This document shows, one piece after another, positions 54,907 through 64,000 of a DNA stretch of 64,000 nucleotides. The notes below the pieces were generated by a model. The model did not search any database and was not told the DNA's origin. It saw only the letters and a program-made list of their open reading frames with translations. Numbering within the stretch: position 1 is the stretch's first letter; the number at the start of each line of letters is the position of its first letter. The translations under genes and the position numbers were made by a program. The DNA comes from Acinetobacter radioresistens DSM 6976 = NBRC 102413 = CIP 103788 (GTDB lineage Bacteria; Pseudomonadota; Gammaproteobacteria; Pseudomonadales; Moraxellaceae), in NCBI RefSeq assembly GCF_006757745.1, contig NZ_AP019740.1, forward strand, positions 1,736,001-1,800,000. The letters are read 5' to 3'.

Positions 54907-55945
54907 GGCCAATATAGTCGGAAATTTTAATTTAGAGCATACTTTAATTTCAGGCATAGAACTTGAAAATTATGATTATAAATCTTTTATTATTCGTTCG
55001 AAGGATGATTTTGATTTAGATATTAATCATCCATATAAACCACAATCATTGCCAGAATTAAATAATATATCCACCCACGACCGTGAACAATTAAAAAGCC
55101 AAGCTTTATTTATTCAGGATCAAATTCATCTGACTGATCGTTTAAACACCTTGCTTGCTTTACGCTTGGAAAGCTATCAGCATGATTATCACAACTTTAT
55201 TTCTAGTACATCTTGGTCTACAGATAACCATGCTGTTATTCCACGCATTGGTATGACTTATGATCTGACCGACCAACTGACAGCATATGCCAATATTAGC
55301 AAATCATTTAAGCCTAACTCCGGAGTGGATCGTAATAATCAGGGCTTTAACCCTGAAGAAGGTATTTCTTATGAAATAGGTACAAAATACACATTACTAG
55401 ATGAACAGCTTTCTTTTGACACTGCCATTTATTATGTAAAAAAAGAGAATGTTTTAACTCTTGACCCAACAAACTCGTCTAAAAGTATTGCTGCTGGAGA
55501 GGTATCAAGTAAAGGTTTTGACTTAAGTCTGATAGGCAATATTATACCGGCGTGGAAAATTATAGGAAACTATTCATATGTCGATGCTAGTGTAAATAAA
55601 GACAATACCTTAGAAAAAGGAACACATCTAGCCAATATTCCTCAAAATTCATTTAATTTACTCAGCATTTATGAATTTAAATCAGGATTATTTGATGGTT
55701 TAGGCATAGGCATTAATCAGCGTTATATTGGTAACCGAAAAGGTCAGACTGCAAATAATACTTATACGATGGGCAGTTATGCAACAACTGATTTAATTTC
55801 GTACTATGACTTAAATCCTGATTTAAGATTCAGCTTTGATATTATGAATATTTTTAATAAAGAATATGATGATAGCGCTTTTAACCGCTATGTATATCCT
55901 GGACAACCACGGACTGCAAAGTTAGGTATGACATACAGTTTTTAG

Positions 55946-56245
55946 TTAAAGAACGCAGATATTCACTCTTAATTCTACTTTAAATAATAGGTAGCATAAT
56001 AAGCCTTATTTCTGATTTTTCAAGTAAGAATAATAAGGCTTCAATTAACTAAAAAATACTGATTTATGAGAAAACATTTCTAATATACTTATAAAATATC
56101 TGTGAGCAGAAGATTTTATTAGTCACATTCTGTTTATTGTATAATTTAATCTTAATATCAAACTATATAAACTTAAAAGGTCTAGCATGATGAATGCTAG
56201 ACCTATTTAAAAAATATAATATATAATATATAGATGATTTTAATA
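55946..56245. terminator. Convergent intergenic region with two hairpins
   Basis: AAGCCTTATT (56001-56010) pairs with AATAAGGCTT (56032-56041), after the receptor. AGGTCTAGCAT (56178-56188) pairs with ATGCTAGACCT (56194-56204) over 11 bp with a 5-nt loop; on the minus strand it is followed by TTTT and is a good terminator for the DUF4142 gene. Nothing else seen. Confidence 0.75.
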
Positions 56246-56839
56246 TTACTTCATCATTGAAACCATTTGTTCAGCCATTTGTAAGTGTGTAGCAACCGCA
56301 CTACGTGTTTGAACAAGCATGTTCTTTAAGTCAGAGTTTTTAGCATTTGGAATCAATTTTTTATCGATAACCATGAGGACTTTACGATGTACTTCCACTT
56401 GGCTCTTCATATAATCTTTATCAGTGTCAGAAGATGATCTGTTAAGTTTATCAACGATCTTATCACTGTCACGCTGTAATAACTTACTAATCTCACTGGT
56501 CTGTGGTGTTAGCATCAGACGAGTTGCCAATGCTTGACCTTTTTGCTCATTCGCTGAGTGTTCACGAATCATCATCTGAGCATATTGACGGACTTGAGCC
56601 ATTTTTAACTTTGGCAAGGCCGCGTTTGCCTGCATAATCTCGCCATTGTTGGCAGTACTCAATATTTTAATAATCTGGTTATCAGATAAGTCTTCATGCT
56701 TATCATGCCACATTTTAGAATGATGTTTTCGATCATCCATAGAGTGATGGCCTTTGGTTGTACTTTGGCATGCAGTCAGGCCTAATATACTACTAAAAGC
56801 AATACAGCTGACTATCTTTTTCACTGTTATAGTTTCCAC
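56246..56839 (-). CDS. DUF4142-family lipoprotein
   Basis: A 197-residue protein with a lipoprotein signal ending LGLTAC (Cys24). A His/Lys-rich linker (KHHSKMWHDKHED) leads to the helical DUF4142 ferritin-like domain, including REHSANEQKGQALA and AVATHLQMAEQM. It should be anchored in the membrane facing the periplasm. The histidines might bind metal, but the function is unknown. Confidence 0.82.
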   Translation of the reverse strand: METITVKKIVSCIAFSSILGLTACQSTTKGHHSMDDRKHHSKMWHDKHEDLSDNQIIKILSTANNGEIMQANAALPKLKMAQVRQYAQMMIREHSANEQKGQALATRLMLTPQTSEISKLLQRDSDKIVDKLNRSSSDTDKDYMKSQVEVHRKVLMVIDKKLIPNAKNSDLKNMLVQTRSAVATHLQMAEQMVSMMK

Positions 56840-57305
56840 TTTGGCATCCTTTTAGAGTTTTATTATTGAAGTAACTTTTTTAAGATAGTCTAATTAAATT
56901 GGAAATAGTGTACTTTTTCAGTTGCTTTGTTAGATAAATGTATAAACATATTATAGCTTTAAGTAAATAGTTAATTTAAAAAGTTTCTTAAAGTATAAAA
57001 AATTAATTTAATAAAAAGAAACCAACTATTATTCCTCTTATTTATAAGAGTCATTATATATTTCAAAAAAATAAGAATTTATTATAAAAATAGCTTTAAA
57101 ATTATAGTTAAATATCTAGTATAAAATTATTTTCAGTAAAACTTTTAAAATAAAAAAAATTCTATTATTTTTAAGTAATATTAATATAGCAAGACACTTT
57201 AATTATATATTTCAATTATTCCAATAAACTGGATATACATAATTTATTTAAATAATAGATACTGATACATCTATATTTAAAAACAATATCAAAAAATTAT
57301 TTAGT
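56840..57305. other. AT-rich intergenic region
   Basis: About 470 bp of very AT-rich DNA with no ORF of interest. Homopolymer-rich and without clear hairpins or operators. The promoter of the lipoprotein gene should be near its left end. Confidence 0.5.
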
Positions 57306-58220
57306 TTATAACTTTACCTCGTCCATCAGCCATGTTTTAAAGGCTACGAATTTCGGCTTATTCTGACATTCCTGTCGATAAACAATATAATAGGCCAAGG
57401 CCGATGAATACTTCATATCTGGATATAAACGTATCAACTGCCCTGTTTTTAAATCATCTGCCACCATAACACTTCTTGCCAATGCGACCCCATGCCCATC
57501 AATTGCTGCCTGTAGTACAGCAGCTGAATTATTAATTTTTAATCCTCGCTGGGCCAAGCCATTGCTCACCTGATTGTACTTCAACCATGTATTCCAAGTA
57601 GTAAAGCCAGTATGGACATCCAGCGTTAAGTCATGAATTAAAGGTAGGTTTAATAAGTTCTCTACATATTTTAACAGGTGTCGATATTTCTGATAAAACC
57701 CTGGTGAACAAACAGGAAAAACCTCTTCATCCATGAGTTTTTCCGCGACTAATCCTGACCAGTTTCCCTGTCCATATCGCACGGCAATATCAATACCATG
57801 TTGAGCAAAATCTACAGGTTCCAAGTTAGTATCCAGTCGAATATCAATTTCAGGATAAGCTTGCTGAAAAGTATCAATTCTTGGCAGCAACCATTTCGAT
57901 GCAAAAGCCGGGCTGATCGCAACAGTTAAAACACCTGCTGAAGTTTGTGCCTGTAGTTTTTCCAGACCAAGTAATAGCCTATTAAAACCGGCACGAATAT
58001 CGGGCAATGCCATTAATGCAGCTTCAGTTACCACCAAGCGGGCTTTTCCCCCTGTACTCCGCTGAAACAATGTAATGCCTAGGTAATCTTCCAGACTTTT
58101 AACCAGTTGTCCCACGGCTGCAGGAGTTACATTCAGCTCAATAGCTGCCGTGGAAAAACTTTGATGTCTGGCACTGGCTTCAAAAGCTCTTAATGCGTTG
58201 AGATATACAGGAGTTTTCAT
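57306..58220 (-). CDS. LysR-family regulator (GcvA-like)
   Basis: A 304-residue LysR protein. The helix-turn-helix reads RHQSFSTAAIELNVTPAAVGQLV, close to the GcvA group. The substrate-binding domain includes TVAISPAFASKWLLPR. The divergent cupin/MFS genes from 58501 are likely targets; no operator is evident in the 280 bp between. Confidence 0.86.
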   Translation of the reverse strand: MKTPVYLNALRAFEASARHQSFSTAAIELNVTPAAVGQLVKSLEDYLGITLFQRSTGGKARLVVTEAALMALPDIRAGFNRLLLGLEKLQAQTSAGVLTVAISPAFASKWLLPRIDTFQQAYPEIDIRLDTNLEPVDFAQHGIDIAVRYGQGNWSGLVAEKLMDEEVFPVCSPGFYQKYRHLLKYVENLLNLPLIHDLTLDVHTGFTTWNTWLKYNQVSNGLAQRGLKINNSAAVLQAAIDGHGVALARSVMVADDLKTGQLIRLYPDMKYSSALAYYIVYRQECQNKPKFVAFKTWLMDEVKL

Positions 58221-58500
58221 TCTAAAGATTTTCTATCAATTACTATAAGATTAACTGGTTTGTTTGTATAGAACCATCTTTATAGAATCAATTTTTCACT
58301 TTATGGGTCAAAGCCCTTTAAATACAAAACTGGATAAGGAAGCTCTATTGGTCACAATTATATTAAATGTTCTAGCAGGCCTAACCCTATTCAGCGCGTC
58401 TGTTAAAAGACGTAAATAGTAACAATCAGTATTAACATTTTTAAGTTTCTCTTCCTATTAATCTTTATCAGATCAACAGGATATTTGACTTTTTGAATAG

Positions 58501-59196
58501 ATGAGACAAAGCATGTGGATTAACGCTGATTTTTCCCAAGTAGCTATGGTTAGACCTAACGATTATCAATGGGTCAAATCTCCTGGTGGTGAAGTTGAAC
58601 GAGTTATGCTCGATAGAATAGGTGGTGAAACAGCCCGTGCCACCAGTCTGGTTCGTTATGCACCGCAGAGCATTTTTCCAGAGCATCAACATCCATTAGG
58701 TGAAGAAATTTTAGTGCTCTCTGGAACATTTACTGAAAATGGCAACCAGCATTATCCAGCAGGCTGGTATTTACGGAATCCGGATGGATCAAAACATACT
58801 CCATCCAGTGAAGAAGGCGCACTGATTTTTGTCAAGCTCATGCAAATGACCAGAGAAGATGTACTGTCGGTGCGTATTAATACCCATGAGCCCGAAAACT
58901 GGCAAATACTTAATCAGCGTAAGATTTGCCCTTTATATGACTCTCAGGACGAACAAACCTATGTGGAAAAACTAATACCCCATCAGAGTTTTGCTGAGCA
59001 CAGTGCAAACGGAATTGAACTTCTGGTGATACAAGGTGAATTGCTTGCAAATGGAGAAACTTATCCTGCAGGTTCATGGATTCGTTTACCGATTCAAAAC
59101 AGCCATAACTTTCATGCTTGTTCAGCAGGAGCAATCCTTTATGTAAAGACAGGACATCTTTTATCTGCTCAAAAATTTATGGAACAGAAGCCATGA
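58501..59196 (+). CDS. ChrR-like double cupin protein
   Basis: A 231-residue protein with two cupin modules. The first has FPEHQHPLGEEILVLSG with metal ligands (His-x-His, Glu) and the second reads IELLVIQGELLANGE. This resembles the C-terminal domain of ChrR-type anti-sigma factors without the zinc-binding N-terminal part. The start may be 58501 or the ATG at 58513. Divergent from a LysR gene and upstream of an MFS carrier, so possibly part of a small stress or detoxification unit. Confidence 0.75.
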   Translation: MRQSMWINADFSQVAMVRPNDYQWVKSPGGEVERVMLDRIGGETARATSLVRYAPQSIFPEHQHPLGEEILVLSGTFTENGNQHYPAGWYLRNPDGSKHTPSSEEGALIFVKLMQMTREDVLSVRINTHEPENWQILNQRKICPLYDSQDEQTYVEKLIPHQSFAEHSANGIELLVIQGELLANGETYPAGSWIRLPIQNSHNFHACSAGAILYVKTGHLLSAQKFMEQKP

Positions 59197-59367
59197 TAAG
59201 GGCCAAGATTGCCACTATAAGTGCAGGTTTAAGCGATCTATTTACTAGAACAGGCTCAATAGACTTATGTACGAATGAAATCAGCTCAAGCCTGGTTCCA
59301 GGTGGTAATAATGCTACCTCAAAACACTCATTAATCACTTACTTATAAAAATTCAGGTTCCACTTTT

Positions 59368-60549
59368 ATGCTGCAAAATACCATGCACCGCCAGGTTTTC
59401 ATTCTGGCAAGTTCACAGTCTTTATTCCAGACCATTTCAGTCATGGTGATGACGATTGGCGGACTGGCAGGTGCAAATATTGCCAATACGCCTACCCTTG
59501 CCACCCTGCCAATTGCCTCGATGTTTTTAGGTACAGCCATGATGATGTTCCCTGCTTCCATGTGGATGGCAAAAGTAGGCAGGCGCAATGGCTTTTTATG
59601 TGGCGCTTTATTAGGTATTTCAGGTGGAATTATTGCAGCAGTTGGTATTATCTATAGTTCACTTTACCTATTGGCATTAGGCACATTCTGTGTGGGAGCA
59701 TATCAATCCTTTGCCCAGTTCTACCGGTTTGCTGCCAGTGAAGTAGCAGATGATGCCTTTCGTTCCCGTGCAATTTCGTTTGTTATGGCGGGTGGCGTAG
59801 TTGCAGCATTGATTGGTCCGGTTTTGGCTCGCTTTGGTGGACCACTATTTAATCATCTGGAATATGTGGGTTCTTTCCTGATCATTACTATCGTTTCCCT
59901 GATTGCGATGGGAATCTTATCAAGACTGCATATTCCAGATCAGGTAGAGATTAAGACCAGTTTTAGTGCAGGACGACCTTGGCCAAAAATTGTATTTCAG
60001 CCCATGTATTTAGTGGCTTTACTGGGCGCAATTACTGGTTATGGCATCATGATTTTAGGTATGACTGCCACACCAATTGCCATGCATCATGCTCATCATG
60101 AATTAGGTACAATTACCACTGTAATTCAATTACATGTACTGGGGATGTTCCTACCATCATTTTTTACGGGTAACCTGATTGTCCGTTTTGGTGTATTGAA
60201 AGTCATGTTTGCAGGTCTCTTACTGTTTGCCTGTTATATCGCTTTTGCCCTTTCTGGTCTGCAATTCTATTCATTTGCCATTTCTCTGGTTTTATTGGGT
60301 GTAGGCTGGAATTTCCTGTTTATTGGTAGTACTTCTTTATTAACCAGAACTTATACTCACGAAGAAAAAGCCAAGGCACAGGCCATTAATGACATGACAG
60401 TTTTCGTGGTGGGATTGATCTGCTCATTTAGTGCTGGGGCATTGCTGGATATAATTGGCTGGAAGGTCATGAATATGGCCCTTATTCCATGGCTGGTTAT
60501 TACAGCACTTTCTTTAGTATGGTTATCTAAGAAGACGCAGAATGATTAA
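59368..60549 (+). CDS. MFS transporter
   Basis: A 393-residue 12-TM carrier. The TM2-3 loop reads MAKVGRRNGFLCGALLG, and FYRFAASEVADDAFRSRAIS is typical of a subgroup of drug or metabolite exporters in the MFS. It lies 170 bp after the cupin gene in the same direction. Substrate unknown. Confidence 0.82.
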   Translation: MLQNTMHRQVFILASSQSLFQTISVMVMTIGGLAGANIANTPTLATLPIASMFLGTAMMMFPASMWMAKVGRRNGFLCGALLGISGGIIAAVGIIYSSLYLLALGTFCVGAYQSFAQFYRFAASEVADDAFRSRAISFVMAGGVVAALIGPVLARFGGPLFNHLEYVGSFLIITIVSLIAMGILSRLHIPDQVEIKTSFSAGRPWPKIVFQPMYLVALLGAITGYGIMILGMTATPIAMHHAHHELGTITTVIQLHVLGMFLPSFFTGNLIVRFGVLKVMFAGLLLFACYIAFALSGLQFYSFAISLVLLGVGWNFLFIGSTSLLTRTYTHEEKAKAQAINDMTVFVVGLICSFSAGALLDIIGWKVMNMALIPWLVITALSLVWLSKKTQND

Positions 60550-60661
60550 GTTTCCACAATCAATAATGATAGATAGTGTATTGCAGTAATAACATATTCA
60601 TCAATTCACTTATTGCTATGGTAAACAGATACAGCGCACCAGTAAAAAAGCCACAGCCTTT

Positions 60662-60991
60662 ATGCAAGCCTATGCTTGGCCAGGAAATATCCGAAAGCTG
60701 GAAAATCTGCTGGAATGTGCTGTCTGTGAACCTAAAATCAGCCGTTAATTAAACTAAATGTTTTGTTCCCGCAAACGCAAACGCAAACGCAAACGCAGCA
60801 CGATGATAACTATACTGAATACACTGGAACAGATTTAACTACTATTTTGACAGAAGGTTTCGATCTGGAGCAGCATGAACAGCAATTAATTGGGACTACT
60901 ATGTAAAAAGCCAGACCCAATAGTTCTGAAGCTGCTCGGTATTAGCCGGGCGAAACTGGATTATCGACTTAAAAAGTATAGTTTTTCTTAG
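60662..60991 (+). pseudogene. Remnant of a sigma-54-dependent (NtrC-type) regulator
   Basis: Only C-terminal pieces remain. At ~60661-60730 the frame reads MQAYAWPGNIRKLENLLECA, the conserved W-P-G-N-x-R-x-L-E end of the AAA+ domain. At ~60920-60991 a different frame reads KLLGISRAKLDYRLKKYS, a Fis-type helix-turn-helix, ending at TAG 60989. Stops and frame changes separate them, with a (GCAAAC)n tract in between. The rest of the gene is missing. It may once have controlled the acyl-CoA genes to the right. Confidence 0.78.
60771..60797. repeat. Hexanucleotide tandem repeat (GCAAAC)4
   Basis: Four exact copies of GCAAAC followed by GCA, inside the decayed regulator. Six-base units keep frame, so in the intact gene it may have encoded a Gln-Thr repeat. 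Confidence 0.9.
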
Positions 60992-61301
60992 CCAGATATT
61001 AGACAGTATCGAATTATTTATTGAATAACTATAGAATGACAGTTTCACCTAAAATGAAACTGTCCTGAGCTTGATAGATATTATATTTAGCGCTTAGCAA
61101 AGAAGAAAACTTGAGGCCTGTGAATATTTTAAAATTTAAACCAAGCAGCTACATTATATCGCATTTAAAGTATTCTAAAATTTATAGGTTTAAGCTTTCC
61201 TTTCCACATCAAAAATTTTCAATCCTGTTAATAGAAATTATTTTTACTGCTTAGCTTTTATTAAAAAAATAAGCTGATTTTCTAAGTTATTATTTTATAG
61301 C

Positions 61302-62936
61302 TTACTGCAATAACTCTCTCAATTTAAATTTCTGGATTTTTCCAGAGGGTGTCATTGGTATTTCTTCCCAGATTTCTAAACGTTCAGGAATATATTGTAT
61401 GGCCAGATTATGGGTTTTAAGAAAATCAACCAGTTCATTTAAACTCAAAAGCTGTGCTGGATCTTTTAGTTTGATAATCGCACATGCACGTTCACCAAGC
61501 CTTTCATCTGCATAAGCCACCAATGCTACTAAAGCGATATTTGGATGCTTATATAATAGTGACTCAATTTCCGCAACCGGAATATTTTCTCCGCCACGGA
61601 TAATCACATCTTTCTTACGTCCGCAAATCCGGATGTAACCCTGCTCATCCTGATATGCGATATCTCCGGTATCAAACCAGCCCTCAACATTTGTATCATT
61701 TAAATGTGGGCGTTTTAAATAACCTCCAAAACTGGAACATGAACGGATCATTAAACGGCCGGCTTCATTAACAGTTTTACTCTGTCCTTTTTTATCCACG
61801 ATCTTGATTTCAACACCTGGCAATGCAATTCCATCAGTATTGAAAGAGCGTTCATCCTTATCTTCAGGTCTGGTTAGTGTTACAGCGCCACATTCAGTCA
61901 TACCCCAAGCTGATATAACTTTAACACCCAGAGTTTCCCTGGCTTTTTGCACCAATGGACCTGGAATGGGTGCACCGGCACACAGGAAAATCTTTAGTGA
62001 ATCGACTTTATCATGCTGTTCTGCCACGGTACTGGACAAATCATTCAAAAATGGTGTCGAGGCCATGGTGAAATTCACCTGATGCTGATGAATCAGGTCC
62101 ACTGCTTTGGCTACATCCCAAACATCCTGCAACACCACTTTGGTATTCAGCTGAATCGGCATCATTAAGCCATACATAAAACCGGTCTGGTGTGCCATTG
62201 GTGAAGCTATTAATACCACATCATTTTCAGTTAAATGCAGTCTTTCTGCATACGGCACAATATTGGAAAATAAGGTATTGGCAGTATGCATCACGCCTTT
62301 CGGTTCACCGGTTGTGCCTGAGGTAAAAATCAGCTGGGTAATGTCATCCGGGCCAGATTCCAGTCCATCCAGCGCAGCAACTGCTGAAGCATCTTGTTCC
62401 AGACCATGATTGAGTAACAGATGATCAAAATTATTCTCGCCTTCACCATTGACCACCACTACATGCTTCAAGCTATCCAGCTTGTTTTGCAGCTGATTGG
62501 CCAGCTGGTCATGATTAAAATTGCGGAACGTTTTAGGTACAACAAAAACTTTGGATTCACCATGTTTGAGCATGAATTCCAGTTCACGTTCACGGAAGAT
62601 CGGCATAAGCGGATTGAGTACTGAACCGATACGGCTGCAAGCCAAGTAAAGCAAGGTAAATTCCCACCAGTTCGGCAACTGGCAAGACACCACATCATTT
62701 TTTTCAACACCCAGCTGTTTTAGACCCAGCGCAATTTTATTGGTCATCTCCCAAAGCTGCTGGTAGCTGAAAGTCTGTTCAGTTTGATTCTCGACCTTAA
62801 CGCTGACTAAAGCTGTTTTGTCCGGATTCTTTTCTACGGCACTGCGTAAAAAATCGAGTATTGTCTGGTTTAACCAGTATCCCTGTTTGAGCATGGCCTC
62901 TTTTCTGGCCGGGATCAGAACCGCATCAAAATCCAT
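61302..62936 (-). CDS. AMP-dependent acyl-CoA synthetase, AliA-like
   Basis: A 544-residue adenylate-forming ligase. The P-loop-like LIFTSGTTGEPKGVMHTANT, the GWFDTGDIAY motif and the GRKKDVIIRGGENI motif with C-terminal catalytic Lys in MTPSGKIQKFKLRE are intact. It activates a carboxylic acid to its CoA ester. It looks like cyclohexanecarboxylate-CoA ligase (AliA) and lies next to an acyl-CoA dehydrogenase. The ATG at 62936 has GAGGAA in front; a start at 62951 would include that site. Confidence 0.85.
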   Translation of the reverse strand: MDFDAVLIPARKEAMLKQGYWLNQTILDFLRSAVEKNPDKTALVSVKVENQTEQTFSYQQLWEMTNKIALGLKQLGVEKNDVVSCQLPNWWEFTLLYLACSRIGSVLNPLMPIFRERELEFMLKHGESKVFVVPKTFRNFNHDQLANQLQNKLDSLKHVVVVNGEGENNFDHLLLNHGLEQDASAVAALDGLESGPDDITQLIFTSGTTGEPKGVMHTANTLFSNIVPYAERLHLTENDVVLIASPMAHQTGFMYGLMMPIQLNTKVVLQDVWDVAKAVDLIHQHQVNFTMASTPFLNDLSSTVAEQHDKVDSLKIFLCAGAPIPGPLVQKARETLGVKVISAWGMTECGAVTLTRPEDKDERSFNTDGIALPGVEIKIVDKKGQSKTVNEAGRLMIRSCSSFGGYLKRPHLNDTNVEGWFDTGDIAYQDEQGYIRICGRKKDVIIRGGENIPVAEIESLLYKHPNIALVALVAYADERLGERACAIIKLKDPAQLLSLNELVDFLKTHNLAIQYIPERLEIWEEIPMTPSGKIQKFKLRELLQ

Positions 62937-62990
62937 TCGTTTATTCCTCATTCTTTATAATTATCGTATTCAGGTTTAGACTTATTTTCC

Positions 62991-64000
62991 TTAAGCCGGA
63001 ACAGCCTTACGTCCTGCCTTATGTCGCGCAATAATCGTTTTCATGATCTGGGCCGTTCCATCACCAATCTGGAAACCAAGTACATCACGCATCCGCTGTT
63101 CCATCACACCGCGATCGTAACCGGCATGGCCAAAGGTCAACAGACATTGATGAATTACATCATAGGCCAGTTTTGGCCCCCACCATTTACACATGCCCGC
63201 TTCAGAGGTATGTGGCAGATGATTGTCCTTGAGCCATAAGGTTTGCAGGCAAAGTAAGCGTGCCGCTTCAACCTGAGTTTCGTATTCTGCCAGTGGATGC
63301 GAAACTCCCTGAAAAGCAGTCAATGGCTGACCAAAAGCTTCACGTTGGGCTGCATATTCCCAGGCTTCATCCAGACTCACCCGGGCAACGGCCAAAACCT
63401 GTAAACCGATCAGCGCACGAGAAAAATCAAAGCCCTGCATCACCTGCACAAAACCTTTGTTTTCATCCCCTAGACGGTGATTTACGGGTACGCGAACATT
63501 GTCAAAAAAGATTGAACCGCGACCAATGGCGCGCTGACCATGACAGTCAAAACGTGTGGTACTGATGCCCGGTAAATTCATTGGAACTAAAAGCGCTGTC
63601 ACGCCATGTGCGCCATTTTCATTGGCACCAGTACGACCAAACACTACAGAAGCATCTGCCTGATCGGCCGCAGAAATTGAAGTCTTTTCGCCGTTAATGA
63701 CATATTCATCGCCATCACGTTCAATCTTCAAACGCAAGTTCGCTGCATCAGAACCGCCTCGCGGCTCGGTCAAAGCTATTGAAAAGATAGCTTCGCCTGC
63801 AGTGAGTTTTTTCAACCAAGGCTCAACTACTTCTGGCTGACCATGTTCGGCCAGAATCTGACCATTTAGGGAAGCAAGCAGGTTGATATAGGAGAAACTT
63901 AAATCTGCTTTGGCAATCGCTTCATGGATAATTCCAGCTGCCAGTCTGCCTATGCCCTGACCGCCGTATTGTTCCGGCAGTTCAGGTGCAATAAAGCCCA
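62991..64000 (-). CDS. Acyl-CoA dehydrogenase, N-terminus cut by window edge
   Basis: The frame is open from the right edge (GFIAPELPEQYGGQG) to the stop at 62991, so 336 residues are visible. FAD and substrate motifs include SIALTEPRGGSDAANL and the C-terminal FGHAGYDRGVMEQRMRDV and IGDGTAQIMK. Position and sequence suggest a cyclohexanecarboxyl-CoA or similar dehydrogenase acting after the ligase at 61302. The first part of the protein lies outside. Confidence 0.88.
   Translation of the reverse strand, partial: GFIAPELPEQYGGQGIGRLAAGIIHEAIAKADLSFSYINLLASLNGQILAEHGQPEVVEPWLKKLTAGEAIFSIALTEPRGGSDAANLRLKIERDGDEYVINGEKTSISAADQADASVVFGRTGANENGAHGVTALLVPMNLPGISTTRFDCHGQRAIGRGSIFFDNVRVPVNHRLGDENKGFVQVMQGFDFSRALIGLQVLAVARVSLDEAWEYAAQREAFGQPLTAFQGVSHPLAEYETQVEAARLLCLQTLWLKDNHLPHTSEAGMCKWWGPKLAYDVIHQCLLTFGHAGYDRGVMEQRMRDVLGFQIGDGTAQIMKTIIARHKAGRKAVPA

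Larger units (their letters stand above)
52790..55945 (+). pseudogene. TonB-dependent siderophore receptor, broken by a frameshift and an IS
   Basis: The N-terminal part (52790-53836) has a signal peptide (to PIFVFA), a TonB-box-like LPTISLQAT and the plug-domain RIEVLKGASSSLYGRGDPGG. The C-terminal part (from ~54916 to 55945) is the beta-barrel, ending GQPRTAKLGMTYSF. Two lesions are present. One base is missing near 53769: adding a base after GTTGAG restores a frame reading ANGIKADTEGELL to NFQANIVGNF. The IS at 53868-54906 then splits that same restored frame. With both repaired the product would be a normal ~700-residue siderophore receptor. The natural ligand is unknown. Confidence 0.9.
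60550..61301. other. Non-coding region holding a decayed regulator
   Basis: No intact gene. Apart from the sigma-54 activator remnant listed separately, GACAGTTTCA (61038-61047) and TGAAACTGTC (61055-61064) form a 10-bp hairpin that may terminate transcripts. The remainder is AT-rich and featureless. Confidence 0.6.

Noticed and set aside
58303-58419. 38-codon ORF beginning MGQSPLNTKLDKEALL with a hydrophobic end
   Set aside because: Too short, no good ribosome-binding site, no family; perhaps a remnant of a membrane protein, but not supportable.
59193-59348. 51-codon ORF overlapping the cupin stop
   Set aside because: The ATGA overlap looks like coupling, but there is no recognisable protein and composition is like intergenic DNA.

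Overview
The window is AT-rich gammaproteobacterial DNA that reads as Acinetobacter, probably of the calcoaceticus-baumannii complex. This is inferred from recognisable families: antABC/catA, a Pseudomonas-order mdc malonate operon, a MesD/MesX methionine synthase pair, a PACE exporter, an IS17-like element and a type I-F CRISPR locus whose repeats end in GATTTAGAAA. No database search was possible, so names rest on motif and sequence recognition.

Layout. 1-11045 (minus strand) is a long catabolic operon: a TPP enzyme (cut by the window edge), aldehyde dehydrogenase, aspartate-dehydrogenase-like protein, two SDRs, alpha/beta hydrolase, cupin, MFS carrier, an extradiol-type dioxygenase and a three-part Rieske oxygenase (terminal oxygenase, ferredoxin, FAD reductase). 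It diverges from an IclR regulator. Its substrate is not evident; the gene set suggests ring hydroxylation, meta-cleavage and hydrolysis. 12276-19131 is an anthranilate module: antABC makes catechol, catA opens the ring, followed by an aromatic-acid MFS carrier and a convergent AraC-type regulator. 19491-20279 is a secreted DUF4198 protein behind a Fur-like box. 20496-28795 is the malonate decarboxylase locus mdcABCDEGHLM with convergent LysR gene mdcR. 29256-30674 is a PACE exporter with a divergent LysR regulator.

30739-43254 is a complete but rearranged type I-F CRISPR-Cas locus: cas2-3 points left, csy1-csy2-csy3-csy4-cas1 points right, and cas1 sits beside the leader of a 60-repeat, 59-spacer array. 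The most interesting element lies in the cas2-3/csy1 gap. A degenerate mini-CRISPR (34158-34243) has two pseudo-repeats that keep the Csy4-type hairpin through compensatory changes. It encloses a 30-nt pseudo-spacer whose first 17 positions match, with one mismatch, a site at 34306 that has a correct CC PAM. That site lies in the apparent promoter region of a 105-aa stand-alone KilAC (phage antirepressor type) gene. This is the architecture of a Cas-guided regulatory RNA (CreA/CreR-like), but apparently controlling a protein gene. Two near-identical palindromes bracket the unit.

43398-64000 holds a GGEEF protein, a LysE exporter, a flavin reductase, mesD/mesX, a PepSY membrane protein, small envelope proteins, and a siderophore receptor broken by both a frameshift and an IS17-like insertion with a 9-bp target duplication. 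These are followed by a DUF4142 lipoprotein, a LysR regulator, a ChrR-like cupin, an MFS transporter, a decayed sigma-54 activator with a hexanucleotide repeat, and an acyl-CoA synthetase/acyl-CoA dehydrogenase pair running off the right edge.
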